A DNA stretch of 64,000 nt. It comes from Phalacrocorax aristotelis (lineage: Eukaryota; Chordata; Aves; Suliformes; Phalacrocoracidae). The position numbers and the translations under genes were made by a program. Shown here one piece after another: positions 55,203 to 64,000 of this stretch (its first letter is position 1; each line of letters opens with the position of its first letter). The stretch spans positions 13,526,501 to 13,590,500 of the forward strand of contig NC_134281.1 in NCBI RefSeq assembly GCF_949628215.1. Direction: 5' to 3'. The notes under the pieces were generated by a model. It was not told the DNA's origin. It was given only the letters and a program-made list of their open reading frames with translations, and did not search any database.

Positions 55203-55528
55203 CATAGACTGGTTTGGGTTGGAAGGGACCTTTAGAGGTCATCTAGGCTAACCTCCCCTGCAGTGAGCAGGGACATCCCAAACTAGATCAGGTTGCTCAG
55301 AGCCTCATCCAACCTGACCTTGAATGTTTCCAGGGATGGGGCATCGACCACCTCTGTGGGCAACCTGTCCCAGTGTTTCACCACCCTCAATGTAAAGATT
55401 TTTTTCCTTATAGCCAGTCTAAATCTACCCTCTAGTTTAAAACCATTACCCCTTGTCCTGTCACAATAGGCCTTGCTAAAGATACTGCCTCCATCCTTCC
55501 TATAGTCCGCCTTTAAGTACTGGAAAGG
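55203..55528 (-). mobile_element. CR1 LINE 3' fragment, antisense
   Basis: Begins on the + strand with TTTGGGTTGGAAGGGACCTT, the reverse complement of the CR1 3' end, and continues through ATCCAACCTGACCTTGAATG and CCTTGTCCTGTCACAATAGG to CTTTAAGTACTGGAAAGGGG. It is a 5'-truncated copy, well preserved and so probably younger than the other copies in the window. Confidence 0.92.
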
Positions 55529-55763
55529 GGACTGTATATAATCAGCTCCCCAGCATCCCACATCTGCTCCAGAGCTGGAGCCCATGCAGCTGCACGTGGT
55601 CCAGAGCCCCCCTCCCACCCACGTTCTGGCCAGGTCCCCCTCAGGTGTGTGCCGAAGCACACCCTCCATGCTTGGCCCGGAACAGACGCTTCGCGTGATC
55701 CACGCCTGCCCCTCGGCAGCCCCACTCCCACCCGGGGCTCCGGGCGGTGGTTGTTCCTCCAGC

Positions 55764-55777
55764 CCGCAAGGGGGCGC
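55764..55777 (+). promoter_or_regulatory. Candidate CTCF core site at ABTB1 promoter
   Basis: CCGCAAGGGGGCGC matches the CTCF core consensus CCASNAGRKGGCRS at 13 of 14 positions, and GGGGGCGCTGCGG continues in typical fashion. It sits about 190 bases before the ABTB1 start, between two independently regulated genes. Confidence 0.5.
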
Positions 55778-55962
55778 TGCGGGCCGCGGCGCGGGGCCGC
55801 TCCCCCCGCCCCGCCCGTCGCCGTGTTTACATCCGCCGCCGCTTCCGCCCCGCAGCCGCTGCCCCTCCGGCCCCTTCCCCGGCCCGGCCCGGCCTCTCCC
55901 GTGCGGCTGCCCTCCGCTCTCCGCGTCAATGCGGCGCCGCCGCTCCGCGGCCTGCCCCGGCC

Positions 55963-56018
55963 ATGGACACCAGCGACCTGTTCACCAGCTGCAAGAAGGG
56001 GGACGTGAGCCGTGTGCG
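55963..56018 (+). CDS. ABTB1: ABTB1 exon 1
   Basis: Encodes MDTSDLFTSCKKGDVSRV plus two bases of an Arg codon; donor GTGCG|GTGAGG. Start codon context GGCCATGG. Matches the mammalian N-terminus closely. Confidence 0.96.
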
Positions 56019-59000
56019 GTGAGGCGGGCCGGGGGGGGAGCGGAGCTCAGCTCCCGTCGCGCCGCTGCCTTTAACCACTTTAACCCCCCCGGGGCGGGGG
56101 AAGCGGGGCCGGGCCGGGCCCGCCTGGCCGTGTCGCCCTTACGGGACGCGCCGCGCCGCGCTTACCGGGAGCCCTGGCCGGCTTTGCCCCGGCCGCCAGA
56201 CCGGCGGCCCCTCGCAGCCGGGAGTCTTCCCTGGGGCAGTCGCCGTGCCAGGGGAGATCCGAGGTGTGAAAAGGAGAGTTAGCTTCTCCCCCAAGGGAGC
56301 TGGTTGTACGCTGAGGCTTTGCCAGTGTTCTTCCGTCTCTGTGAGGTTTCCCCGTTTTCTTAAAATTCAGGCGTCTGAGTATCAGGCGGTTCTTGCATCC
56401 TTCACTGGTACGAACGCCGTCTGTGGCAGATGTCCTTGCAAAAGCCTCATCTCTTCAGTTCCAATTTCTCTAGTGTTGGAAACTGTATTTGCATTGGTAG
56501 GAAGCTAGATCTCTGGAAGGCAGTCATCACGTGTGCTGTAGGCTGTGTAGCATCTCTGAGAAATACCAGGCTGCTGTATTTCAGGTCGAGTCTCCTTGCC
56601 CATGCCCATATCGAAGCAGCACGGCTGAGCTGCAGTGATCAGATCAGGGGTCAGGTGGGCTTGTTGTCTGCAGGGTGAATGGATGTTGTGACACAAAGGC
56701 CCAGAGTTTACAACAGACTCTTCTGCTCATGGTTTGAGACTAAGAATGCTCTTTACCTCTTGATCCTGCTTCGTTCTTCTAGCTCCCAACATGTGGATCT
56801 TCCCAGATAACCAAAAGGAGCCTCTCTGTTTTAAGGTGCTCGCTAACTAAGGATAAATAGGCATATTAATGAGGTCTGGGGAACATTGTTATTAGTTGTG
56901 TATTCATGTTAGATTAATTAATTGCAAGCGGTAGATTGCAGGTTTACTGTAGGAGGGGACCTGCAGGTGGCCTTGCAGGGGTTTAAGATGACCAGCACAG
57001 AAGCGATCGTGGAGAAATTATCTGTCTGGGAATGCTGCCACAGCAGAGAGGACAAATTGACCACATGGGGCTGAGTAGAAGGGAGCTGAGTTGCTTGGGG
57101 ATTTGAATGTGGTCAGAGGAACCTGATGTTTGAGACAGCAAAGATGGAGGTAGTGAAAGGCAGGAGAGATGTGTTGAGCAAGAAAAAAAAAAAACTTGAG
57201 AATATTTGTGAAGGCTGAGAAGAGCTTTTACATGTGGTTGGGAGAGGTGGTTGTTGCAGTAGTTGGCGCAGGCTGTAGCAAGAGCCAGGCCATGTAGGTT
57301 TGTGTGCAAAGCAAAGTCTGGTTTCTAGAGGTGCCAAAGAGGGAGTGTTGGCAGCATTTGATATAGCCTAAATTGCAGGGCAAGGAAGTGGCACGAATTA
57401 ACAGCAGTCCGGAGTAGCACTGATGTTTTTACCTGTGGCAAGAAAAGCCACAAGCAGCAGAGGAGTCCAGCCTTGGCCTTGTAAACTTGGCCGCTTACTT
57501 GTAAGCATCCAGGCTGTGAGCGTCATTGGAGGTGCTGAGGTGCTCAGGCTGCTTTTGTGATTGCTGCCATGTTAGGGGTCAGCAGGAGGTGGATTCGATT
57601 CCCCTCTTTCCCCACGTGCACCACTTAAGATTGAAGGGAGCTGCAAAGCCATGCAGCAGCTGTTCTTTGGGTTGAGAGTTTGAGTGATACCCTTTCAATC
57701 ATAGCTGACAGCTCCCCAAGTCAGGTGCAAGATCTTGTCATACCTTTGGAAGTTACTGTGTAAACTCACAGAATCCCAGGTTGGAAGGGACCTCAGGGAT
57801 CATCTAGTCCAACCTTTGTGGGAAGAGCACAGTCTAGACAAGATGGCCCAGCACCCTGTCCAGCCGACTCTTGAAAGTGTCCAGTGTGGCCGAGTCAACC
57901 ACTTCCCTGGGGAGATTATTCCAATGGTGACTGTCCTCAATGTGAAAAATTTCCCTCTCGTGTCCAATCAGAATCTCCCAAAGAGCAACTTGTGTCCATT
58001 CCCCCTTGTCCTCTCCATATGACTCCTTGTAAAAAGGGAGTCTCCATCTTCTTTGTAGCTACAACTTGAAGAAGCTGTAGCTGTAACTCAAAGTTACATC
58101 TTTTGAAAGAGGAGAATGTGACTGAGTGAGTAGCTGCATGAAGTTATAACGTTGCTCTCTCTTTTCTTACAGATACCTTCTTGAACAGCGAGATGTGGAA
58201 ATTAATGTCCGTGATAAATGGGACAGTACACCTCTGTGAGTCCTGCAGCCTAGAGTGCTGGCTGGGCGGGAGGGGAGGGCTTTCAGAGCTCTTCTGCTCT
58301 GTCTGCATCAGGAGCTAGGAGCACTGTTACAAAACGTCTCAGGTCCTGCTTTTTGGAAGATTTGGCTACATATTTCTGCTTCTCTTCTCTGCGGGTCCTG
58401 TGCTGAATATGTCTTTGTCTCCCCATCTGACTGACAGTTGCTGTAGTAGTGCTCAGAAGGGTGGTTAATTTTGTGACCAAATTACCTGGATTAAGCAGTC
58501 TGTTCTTGGCCTAATTAGGCTTTTTCCCCCCCTCAAAGTCTATGGCATTCTAGCATGTCTTTTCAGGTGAAGGCTTGGCTTGGTGAAATGCAAAGAGACT
58601 GTGGAATCAGTCTGCCTGGCAAGGGTGTGAGTGTGCAGTAGGTAGTGAGGAATCTCCATGCTGGTGCTGAGGAGGGTGTTGTGAGCCTTTTACCTCCTCG
58701 CATACCAATTCCAAAGTGCATTTAGACATTGCAATATATTTAGAATATGGAATAACTTCCTGAAGTAAAGGTAGAGTAACATTTGCCTGCTGCAATGCAT
58801 GTTACAGGATTTTCCAGTTTGTAGGACAGTTTGAGGTCCGTGTGAAAGAGAATCATGAAAGGCTTAGATTGTGAAAGAGAGAACAAAACTCATTGTAAGT
58901 AGGACTTTGAGGAGTGGATTTGCTGTACATCCAGTGAGGGTGCTGTTCCCTCGTTATCATTGCATGCAGCAGTCAGACTGACAACAGAAGGAGCAAGGAG

Positions 59001-62000
59001 TATTTTTGAGAATTTAGTAGAATTGCTGAGTGCCCATGAAATGAAATCCATTAAAATGAGGATGGGTTTGGCAGCTGATGGTGCAACAGAAGATGCTGAA
59101 ACCAGATTGGGACCTTGAGATCTCCTTGCAGGACAGCAGTGCCTGGGAGTGCTGGGAACAGATCCTGCTTAGTCTATTGCTGGGGTCAGACTTCTGTGCT
59201 ATTTGGTATCAATTCCTCACATGAGGATTCATTTTCTAAGCTTATCGGGGGGTGGCTCGGTCCTGAGGTCTGCATGCCGTGGTGTGCCCAAGCACTGTAT
59301 CTCTAATTTTCTTTCTTTTGCTATTGTCAGGTATTATGCTTGCCTCTGTGGACATGAGGAGCTTGTACGCTATCTTCTAGCCAATGGTGAGCAAAAGTGT
59401 CCTGGTTATGTGTGCTATATCTTTTTCCATATTGGTCTGTAGGGATTGTATATCCTTCTGGCTGTCCCTGTGGAAACTTCGATCAGTGACCTCAGGCTGG
59501 AGTGGGAGCCCTGGACACACTTTCATCGTCCCTTTTGCAGGCCATTTGCTGCCTGAGTTTGCTACAGAGAAGCTTTCTGTGATGACTCAAGGCACCATGA
59601 CTTTCTGAAATCACAGCTGATGTTTTGCGAGGGTGCATTGCTTTTGGGAGTATGCTGATATAAGAATTGTGCTCCATCTGAAGAACTGTCTGTGTAAAAC
59701 TTTCATGTAGTCTTCTGATAGACCTGCTTTGTAAACAGGACTTAAAGGTGAAATGCAAGGGTTCTTACTAACCTAAAACAAAGCAAGACAAACTCTCCAG
59801 GCAAAGCACCCATTTGGTTCCCAGCACCCAAATTCCCTTAGGTAGTGGTGATGTGATGTTCATGTTCTGGCAGAGGAATCAGTGCAGAGGCAGATCTCAA
59901 AAGGCTTGTCTCTTCCACTGCATTCAGAGCATCTTAATCAACCACTTGTGTAATTCTAAAATAACAAAATGCAAGTACACTCCAAATTTCTAGCAGAATC
60001 TAAGCTAACGAGGCATCACTTGCCTTATGCAAGGCAGAAATGCTTTTTAGGAGGAGCTGTTAAAAGTCCAATAAGTGATGGTACTCTTTGTACAGTGAGA
60101 TTCTTATTCCCAAAAGCAGCATGCTGGAGCCTTGCCGAGAGGCTTATTACTAGGGTCAGTTTAAATGAGTCATGGCTTCTTCAGAAAGGGATTTTGCTGT
60201 GGGAGAACAGTCTTAGGTTATACATATGTAAGGGGAGCTTAGTTTTTGTAAATATGCTCAGCAGCATAGGGGATCACAGTGAAACATGTCACCAGCCAAA
60301 AGTCATAGTCATTTAGCGACCGTTTGAGGACACTTGTCAGGGAAAGATGTAACTCTGCCATCTGGCATGTACCTGTGATCATTTTGCAGGAGCAAAATGT
60401 GAGGCAAACACTTTTGATGGGGAACGTTGTTTGTATGGAGCTTTGAGTGATGCCATCCGACGTCTGCTGAAGGAGTACAAACAGATCACAGCAAAGTGCA
60501 TGAAGAGAGACTACTATGATGTCTTCCTACAGCGGTAAGCAGATGAGGCAGCTTCATGTGCGATGCATTCTGTCGTCCTTCCCTAGCTGTTAACCTGGAT
60601 ATTCAAGCTGTCTGTTAAGGGCAGATTTGGAAGGCAACAGATCAGTACCCTGTCTCACCCCTGGGCATGTAGAGCTTCCTAAGGGATGTTCGTTTGTGCC
60701 CTAAGGGACAACTTCCAGATCGTGTACATTTAAAATACAGCCTCCAGTGACTTAGGTACAGACTCCATAGCCAACAGAAAGCTGGTCTGTATAATGCAGA
60801 AGCATAAGACTGTCATCCTTGAGTGTCAAACCAAAATCAGACCACTAAAACTACATCAGTGATTTGGGATAACATGTCAACTGAAATTAAGTTTCAGGCC
60901 TGAAGCGCTATAGCCTGCGAGCTGAGGTTTCCAACAGTGATTAGAGATGTCTCATTTCTGAGACTGTTTGAGACTCCTTAAGGTGCTCTGACTTATGGGG
61001 ACAGTGGTCAGTTCTTTCTTTTTGTTCATTAAAACGGGTTAATTTTAAGATGTTTCTGAAAGTTGTCTGTCACACTTTATAGTCTTAGCCTAGAGCTTGA
61101 GAAGAAGCGTTACTTGCTTTAGGAGTAGAGGAATCATGTCAGTCTTTTTGTCTTGCTCTTTTTCTACCCTGGTAGTTCTGATGTTGTTACAGACTTGGGT
61201 TTTTTTTTGTTGGTTTTTTATTGGTTTGTTTTGGTTTTTTTTTTCTCCCTTCCCATTGGACTGACTTAAAAAACACCCCAACAAGGTTTTACCATCTGTA
61301 TCTTCAAAACTGGAGAGCAAATAAGGCCTAGAAAGATCTCACATTACTACAGAGTCCCAATTTCTGAAGCTGTGCGGAAAGAGGGGAGGAAGAACACTCA
61401 TTTGTCTGAGTAATATCAGGTTCTGCCTTTCAGGGAAGTAGAATTTTGCAGGGAGATTTATCACTCCCCTGGTGAGTTTGTGGCTCAGATGATGCAGGGT
61501 TGAGTGCACATGAAAACTAAAATGTACCGTTTTCTGCTTCTCATTCCAAACAGACCTTGCATTAAGATTGAAACAAGGGGCAACGGTAGGAGGCGAAAAA
61601 TAAACACCTAACTGCTTTTTGTTTTGGGCAAGACACTAGTAGGAAGGACGCTCTAGTGGCGGGAGATTGAGATCAACATTCAAGACCCAGCTCTGACATC
61701 ATCTCTTTGTGTAACCCCACACCTTTCTGTGCACCAGTCCTGCTCACTAGGAGTGTGATACCTGGTGTCTGCCTGATTTGACCTCTTGGGGGTGTTTGTG
61801 AGGATACATACACAAAGGGTGATGGGCATTAGGAAACATCGATGAAAGTTGCTGTAAACTCTAGAATTAGCGATCTCAGTTTTTTTCCTTTTAAAGAATG
61901 AGGGTGTGGGCATGCAATCATAAACAAGGCTTCGTCTCTGATGTGGTAATTGCCTGCACTTCATGCCTGTAACATCCTTCCTTCTCCTGAGGGTGGGTGA

Positions 62001-64000
62001 CAGCTCCTATTTGCCGCATGGTTAAAGCGTGTACACTAACAGTGCCCAGAGAGCCGGGAAGTTGCACCTTACTTTGTAGTGGAGTAATTATTTTTGAAAG
62101 TGTGTGCTTCTGTAGGGCTTTTTGTCATCTGACAATTAAAAGCAGGATTGACCTTTAGAGATGTGTTTGGGGCAGCTGGTTCCTCTTTAAAATCTGTTCC
62201 CTGTGTTCAGGGCTTCACCTGAATCAGGAAGGTTTCATTCTCCAGCCTTCCTCTTGCACTAACAAAACATCTTTGAGTCATGGAAGAGAGTGAGAGACCC
62301 CAGACTAGTATGTGCAGTCCAGTCCCTGTGCTGGCCGCCTAACTGGGCAGGGAGAGACTGCAATGTCCAGAGGTATTTGTTCATTTAGACCTAATTGTAC
62401 CATGTCCCCCCGCTAGCTTTACTCCATTCTCTCCTTTCTCATTCTGCAGTGATTTTCCCCTCTTTGTTCCTTACAGGTTGCTGGAGCAGGGTTACCAAAG
62501 CGACATTGTTTTCATTGTTCACGGCAAATCCTTCTGTGCCCACCGCTGCATTCTCAGTGCTCGCAGCGCCTACTTTGCAGAAATGTTTGAGACCAAATGG
62601 AAGGGAAAGAACATGATAGTGTTGAAACATCCACTGGTGAGCAAGGCTGTACTTCCAGCTCTTTCCTTCCTTTTCCTGTTTCAACTGTGTGAGAAGAGCA
62701 AGTAGGAGGAACAGTTTGAGGGTTAATTTCCACAGTGAATAGCTCCTGGAGCTCAGAATGACCCTAGTCAAGGAGAGGGGCTTGAGGAGGCACTTTATGG
62801 AGTAAAATAGCATCTTATTCGGATAATGAAAGGCTGTAGACTCTGTACTTCCCCTTTGTTCCCTCTGTCATGGGCTCAAACACATCTTAATTGCAGTAGC
62901 AGGTAGCTGTTACCATCTGCCAGCTGCATCACGAGTCCTCTGTGGGATGAGTTGAGCCTGTCTAATTCCTGGTGGACAGGTGGTCCACCACCTCCATAAT
63001 TGGCACTAATTGAGTCCCTTTTGTTGCCTTTGCAGCAAGAACTAAATAGGCCATAAGTGCATTCCGTCCATTAATCACCAGTACTCTGGCATACGTTTCT
63101 ATAGCTTGATTGTGGCTGTGCAAAACCTTTCGTGACAAACGTACTTCCAGTTTCTCAGGACATTGCTTAATGTCTCTCCTTTCTCTTTGTACAAGAACAT
63201 GGCTTTCCTCTCAAATTAAGAAGAGTCGAAAATGTTTGTACAGAGCCTGTATTAAAACTGCGTCTTTGGAGCACCTCCATTAGTCAGGTCCTGTCCCCCT
63301 AGGCACATGGATTAGCATCAGCTGATATATTTAAAGAGCTGAGGAGCAAGTAAATTGGGTGCAGTGTGTGAATTGCTTGTTCAGGGTCATGTTTGTATTC
63401 AGGCTTGTTATTAAGTTCCTGGGAATTCTAAAGGTAACTTTCTTATGTTTTATTGTAGATTAATCCAGCAGCCTTTGGCTCTCTTCTGCAATATCTGTAC
63501 ACAGGTAAATTTTGTACTGTTTAGTGTATATATTCATGGCTGGTGGGCAGCTGTCTATGCCTCTGCTATAGCACTGTTCTGGTGGCACAGGCTTGCAGAC
63601 AGCTGTGTTGGGGTGCATGAGTCGCCAACACATCCTCTCTCCTGGCAGAAAAGGAGAACGTGAGCAATCCCCATCTCTTCCAAGTTATTTGTGCCTTTTG
63701 TCAGTTGTTGTCCTGCCAATAACTATACAGTCAATTAAAAAGAAAACCAGCTTGGGTTGATTGGTTGGATGGATGTGGAGAATGTATTTTTAACTTAAGG
63801 AAGGTAAATCTGTCGTTTGGGATAACAGTCCCCTAAGCTGGTGGAAAGCCATGTTCCCATGTAGTACATTTTCAGCCTGGCAGACGTGAGCAGTGTGCTC
63901 TGAATGATTTGACTACTTTCTAATATTTTTTTCTGAACAAAAGTTGATCCTAAACCTTCTATGAAAATGCCAAATGTTGTATTGTAGGCATGCTAACTGC
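55963..64000 (+). CDS. ABTB1: ABTB1 (BPOZ), ankyrin repeat and BTB/POZ domain protein, 5' part
   Basis: Adaptor-like protein with N-terminal ankyrin repeats and two BTB domains in the full-length family member (about 478 residues in human). Joined exons in the window: 55963-56018, 58173-58235, 59331-59386, 60390-60534, 62477-62636, 63459-63504, giving 175 codons plus one base. The ankyrin part is DTSDLFTSCKKGDVSRVR, then DKWDSTPLYYACLCGHEELV and DGERCLYGALSDAIRR; the first BTB domain starts GYQSDIVFIVHGKSFCAHRC and runs to LLQYLYTG. All junctions are GT-AG and in phase. The start ATG has a good context (G at -3, G at +4). The rest of BTB1, BTB2 and the C-terminus lie beyond the window. In mammals ABTB1 has been linked to PTEN growth-suppressive signalling. 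Confidence 0.97.
56019..58172 (+). other. ABTB1 intron 1
   Basis: About 2.15 kb; the CpG island runs into it, an antisense CR1 lies at 57765-58045, and a 13-base A run is near 57182. No exon is seen. Confidence 0.8.
57765..58045 (-). mobile_element. CR1 LINE 3' fragment, antisense
   Basis: Starts with CACAGAATCCCAGGTTGGAA and GGGACCTCAGGGATCATCTA, the reverse of a CR1 3' end, and passes through TCAACCACTTCCCTGGGGAG and CCCCTTGTCCTCTCCATATG to AAAAAGGGAGTCTCCATC. It is 5'-truncated and of a different subfamily pattern from the copy at 55203. Confidence 0.88.
58173..58235 (+). CDS. ABTB1: ABTB1 exon 2
   Basis: Encodes YLLEQRDVEINVRDKWDSTP, part of the ankyrin repeats. Acceptor CTCTCTTTTCTTACAG, donor CCTCT|GTGAGT, phase 2 at both ends. 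Confidence 0.97.
58236..59330 (+). other. ABTB1 intron 2
   Basis: About 1.1 kb, noncoding; nothing recognised. Confidence 0.85.
59331..59386 (+). CDS. ABTB1: ABTB1 exon 3
   Basis: Encodes YYACLCGHEELVRYLLAN, a canonical ankyrin helix pair. Acceptor TTGCTATTGTCAG, donor CAATG|GTGAGC. Confidence 0.97.
59387..60389 (+). other. ABTB1 intron 3
   Basis: About 1 kb, noncoding; nothing recognised. Confidence 0.85.
60390..60534 (+). CDS. ABTB1: ABTB1 exon 4
   Basis: Encodes GAKCEANTFDGERCLYGALS through RDYYDVFLQR, the end of the ankyrin region and linker to BTB1. Acceptor CATTTTGCAG, donor CAGCG|GTAAGC. Confidence 0.97.
60535..62476 (+). other. ABTB1 intron 4
   Basis: About 1.9 kb. A T-rich simple tract lies at 61198-61248; nothing else recognised. 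Confidence 0.85.
61198..61248 (+). repeat. T-rich low-complexity tract
   Basis: Runs of T broken by G pairs (TTTTTTTTGTTGGTTTTTTA) in ABTB1 intron 4. Confidence 0.9.
62477..62636 (+). CDS. ABTB1: ABTB1 exon 5, first BTB domain
   Basis: Encodes LLEQGYQSDIVFIVHGKSFC to KNMIVLKHPL, the first half of a BTB fold with the diagnostic AHRCILSARSAYF. Acceptor TGTTCCTTACAG, donor CCACTG|GTGAGC, ends in phase 0. Confidence 0.98.
62637..63458 (+). other. ABTB1 intron 5
   Basis: 822 bases, noncoding; nothing recognised. Confidence 0.85.
63459..63504 (+). CDS. ABTB1: ABTB1 exon 6, BTB domain
   Basis: Encodes INPAAFGSLLQYLYT and one base of Gly, matching the BTB 'ALLQYLYTG' turn. Acceptor TTTTATTGTAG, donor ACAG|GTAAAT. 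Confidence 0.96.
63988..64000 (+). CDS. Possible first bases of ABTB1 exon 7
   Basis: TTGTATTGTAG at 63977-63987 could be an acceptor; the following GCATGCTAACTGC is in the right phase and reads G-M-L-T. The known family sequence here is G-R-L-D, so only two of four residues agree, and the pyrimidine tract is poor. The window ends before this can be judged. Confidence 0.3.

Larger units (their letters stand above)
55660..56230 (+). promoter_or_regulatory. ABTB1: ABTB1 CpG island promoter
   Basis: Dense CpG and GC-box sequence (CCCCGCCCCGCCCGTCGCC near 55805) around the ABTB1 start codon, without a TATA box. It begins about 130 bases after the CR1 fragment. Confidence 0.85.
55929..58184 (+). 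other. Overlapping upstream ORF of ABTB1
   Basis: ATG at 55929 lies 34 bases before the ABTB1 start in another frame. In spliced mRNA (55929-56018 joined to 58173-58184) it would make 33 residues starting MRRRRSAACPGHG and stop in exon 2, overlapping the main frame. Its Kozak context is weak (T at -3, C at +4), so leaky scanning to the main ATG is expected. Confidence 0.45.

Noticed and set aside
55584-56282. 232-codon open frame across the ABTB1 promoter and first exon
   Set aside because: A GC-rich by-product that runs through the exon 1 donor. Only its 3' segment from ATG 55929 has possible meaning, as a uORF.
57182-57194. Poly-A run as the tail of a processed pseudogene
   Set aside because: No coding similarity upstream and no target-site duplication noticed; it is just a short A run.

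Overview
The window is nuclear DNA from a bird. Three vertebrate genes lie head to tail on the + strand with short GT-AG introns, and the recognisable interspersed repeats are mostly CR1 LINEs, the dominant avian retrotransposon family. The gene order MCM2 > PODXL2 > ABTB1 is the order I know from human 3q21, so this is a conserved synteny block. The species cannot be named from the sequence.

Layout: (1) 1-9215 holds the last 13 coding exons (732 codons plus stop) of MCM2, the replicative helicase subunit; its 3' UTR runs to about 9830 with a canonical AATAAA at 9807. (2) 9.83-18.96 kb is intergenic DNA with no gene I can support. (3) 18.96-21.09 kb is a decayed sense-strand CR1 LINE lying just upstream of a CpG island. 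(4) 21782-50711 is PODXL2 (endoglycan), complete in eight coding exons (629 codons plus stop), with introns of about 10.5 and 9 kb carrying old repeats, homopolymer runs and possible regulatory elements. (5) 50.7-55.2 kb is PODXL2 3' UTR and/or intergenic sequence. (6) 55.20-55.53 kb is an antisense CR1 fragment about 430 bases upstream of ABTB1. (7) 55963 to the window end is the 5' part of ABTB1 (ankyrin-BTB protein): six confident coding exons plus a possible start of a seventh.

The three genes are not a functional unit. MCM2 acts in nuclear DNA replication, PODXL2 is a CD34-family cell-surface sialomucin, and ABTB1 is a cytoplasmic ankyrin/BTB adaptor. Each seems to have its own promoter; the CpG islands of PODXL2 and ABTB1 are visible, and that of MCM2 lies outside the window.

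I found no sign of an undescribed biological system such as a CRISPR array, bacterial-style operon or novel gene cluster. The observations most worth a second look are: a candidate cassette exon in PODXL2 with two alternative donors, one frame-preserving and one predicting a truncated product without a membrane anchor; a pair of RFX X-box palindromes 40 bases apart in PODXL2 intron 4; a full 14/14 CTCF core match in an MCM2 intron and a 13/14 match at the ABTB1 promoter; upstream ORFs in PODXL2 and ABTB1; and a cluster of very old amniote repeats around 30.4-31.9 kb.
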